Shown one piece after another: positions 63,399 to 64,000 of a stretch of DNA of 64,000 bases (its first letter is position 1; every line of letters starts with the position of its first letter). Both the position numbers and the translations under genes were made by a program. Under the pieces are notes generated by a model that was not told the origin of the DNA, did not search any database, and worked only from the letters and a program-made list of their open reading frames with translations. The stretch is taken from NCBI GenBank assembly GCA_900470805.1, contig UCCA01000009.1, positions 1 to 64,000 on the forward strand, in the 5' to 3' direction. The DNA comes from Hyphomicrobiales bacterium. GTDB taxonomy: Bacteria; Pseudomonadota; Alphaproteobacteria; Rhizobiales; Rhizobiaceae.

Positions 63399-64000
63399 TC
63401 AATCGATCGTGTGGTAACCGTAGATCCAGTCCAGATCGGCCGCCAGGCTCTGCGGCGATTTCAGCGACAGCACGATGTCGCGGCCGATGCGGATCGGGCC
63501 GCGGGCGTGATAGGCGAACTGGTTGAACGCGCCGCGTTGGCGCAGGCGGTTGATGCGCGGGACCCGCCGCGCTTCGAACAGCCGCAACGCCTCGGCGACC
63601 GGCCTTCTGGCCAGAAACGACGCCAACTCGTAGGCATCCTCGATGGCCATGGCAGCGCCCTGCGCCGCAAACGGCATCATCGCATGCGCGGCATCGCCGA
63701 TCAGCACTGTATCGCGGCCATTCTGCCACTTGCCATGCGTCGCCTCGTAGAGCGGCCAGAAGGTCATCTCTTCCGATTTTTCCAGCAGAGACAGTAGCGT
63801 GCCGTTCCAGCGCGAGAACCGCGACAGAAGCTGCTGGCGCTGGCCCGCGCTCGGCTGGCCGGACCAGGCTTGCGCCGTCGAATGTCCCGAGGTGATCGCC
63901 ACCATGTTGAAACGGTCGGCTTCCCTGAGGGGGTAGCAGACCAGATGCGCCGAGGGGCCGAGATAGGCGGCGACGCTGTGCTGATCGAGTGCTCCCCGTG
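63399..64000 (-). CDS. FAD-dependent monooxygenase (salicylate hydroxylase-like), C-terminal part
   Basis: The reading frame is open from the stop at 63399 to the right edge, so the N-terminal FAD-binding GxGxxG part lies outside the window. Visible parts are AYLGPSAHLVCYPLREADRFNMVA, a LIGDAAHAMMPFAAQGAAMAIEDA segment (the GD motif that binds FAD ribose) and the C-terminal tail ending IYGYHTID. This fits NAD(P)H-dependent aromatic hydroxylases of the salicylate/3-hydroxybenzoate 6-hydroxylase group. The real start is unseen. Confidence 0.88.
   Translation of the reverse strand, partial: RGALDQHSVAAYLGPSAHLVCYPLREADRFNMVAITSGHSTAQAWSGQPSAGQRQQLLSRFSRWNGTLLSLLEKSEEMTFWPLYEATHGKWQNGRDTVLIGDAAHAMMPFAAQGAAMAIEDAYELASFLARRPVAEALRLFEARRVPRINRLRQRGAFNQFAYHARGPIRIGRDIVLSLKSPQSLAADLDWIYGYHTID

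Overview
The window is chromosomal DNA of a member of the Rhizobiaceae (Rhizobium, Agrobacterium or Neorhizobium type). The evidence is the complete aapJQMP amino-acid transporter, a GPR/RgsE-like giant polar-growth protein, CckA, an alphaproteobacterial LexA box (GAAC-N7-GAAC) between uvrA and ssb, a candidate CtrA box (TTAA-N7-TTAA), a sigma-54 promoter before glnB, an IalB family protein, class I PhaC and RIME-like palindromic repeats. Genes are dense and high in GC. They are mostly core housekeeping functions, broken by a few short repeat-rich patches. No CRISPR array, prophage, integrated element or secretion island was seen.

Layout. 0-6 kb: a FrnE-type oxidoreductase, an orphan YejA-like binding protein, an IalB-like protein, hspQ, and the nitrogen pair glnB-glnA behind a sigma-54 promoter. 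6-15 kb: the bifunctional NAD(P)HX repair enzyme; a four-gene chain joined by 4-bp overlaps (uvrA, a DUF4258 protein, a small partner, a DUF72 protein); SOS-controlled divergent ssb; marC; and a DUF1254 protein. 15-26 kb: gyrA, a small unknown, and a 2232-residue two-TM coiled-coil protein with 44-residue (2 x 22) repeats, taken as the growth-pole-ring protein. 26-36 kb: an Hpt protein, a [2Fe-2S] ferredoxin, a DUF922 protein, the folP-folB-folK operon, the ycjX-ycjF pair with sixA, a DksA-type regulator lacking the Cys4 finger, and a FliO-domain protein.

36-54 kb: cckA; a 940-bp stretch with no credible gene but with inverted repeats (a possible structured RNA) and a RIME-like repeat; a SulP transporter; an alpha/beta hydrolase; a DUF2778 L,D-transpeptidase-like protein; an O-methyltransferase-type enzyme; phaC; a small lipoprotein; alaC; hom; a second copy of the repeat; recJ; a class II aldolase; a lone receiver domain; and tRNA-Glu. 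54-64 kb: a methyltransferase, a small secreted protein, an intact IS4-type element sitting in a palindrome with an 11-bp target duplication, aapJQMP, metC, and the C-terminal part of a salicylate-hydroxylase-like FAD monooxygenase that runs off the right edge.

Connecting themes are nitrogen control and uptake (glnB-glnA, aap), the SOS response (uvrA/ssb), and cell cycle with polar growth (CckA, candidate CtrA box, GPR-like protein, Hpt). The most interesting parts are the giant repeat protein with a candidate CtrA site upstream, the toxin-antitoxin-like pair translationally coupled to uvrA, the unexplained 38.7-39.1 kb structured stretch, and the IS insertion into the loop of a palindrome.
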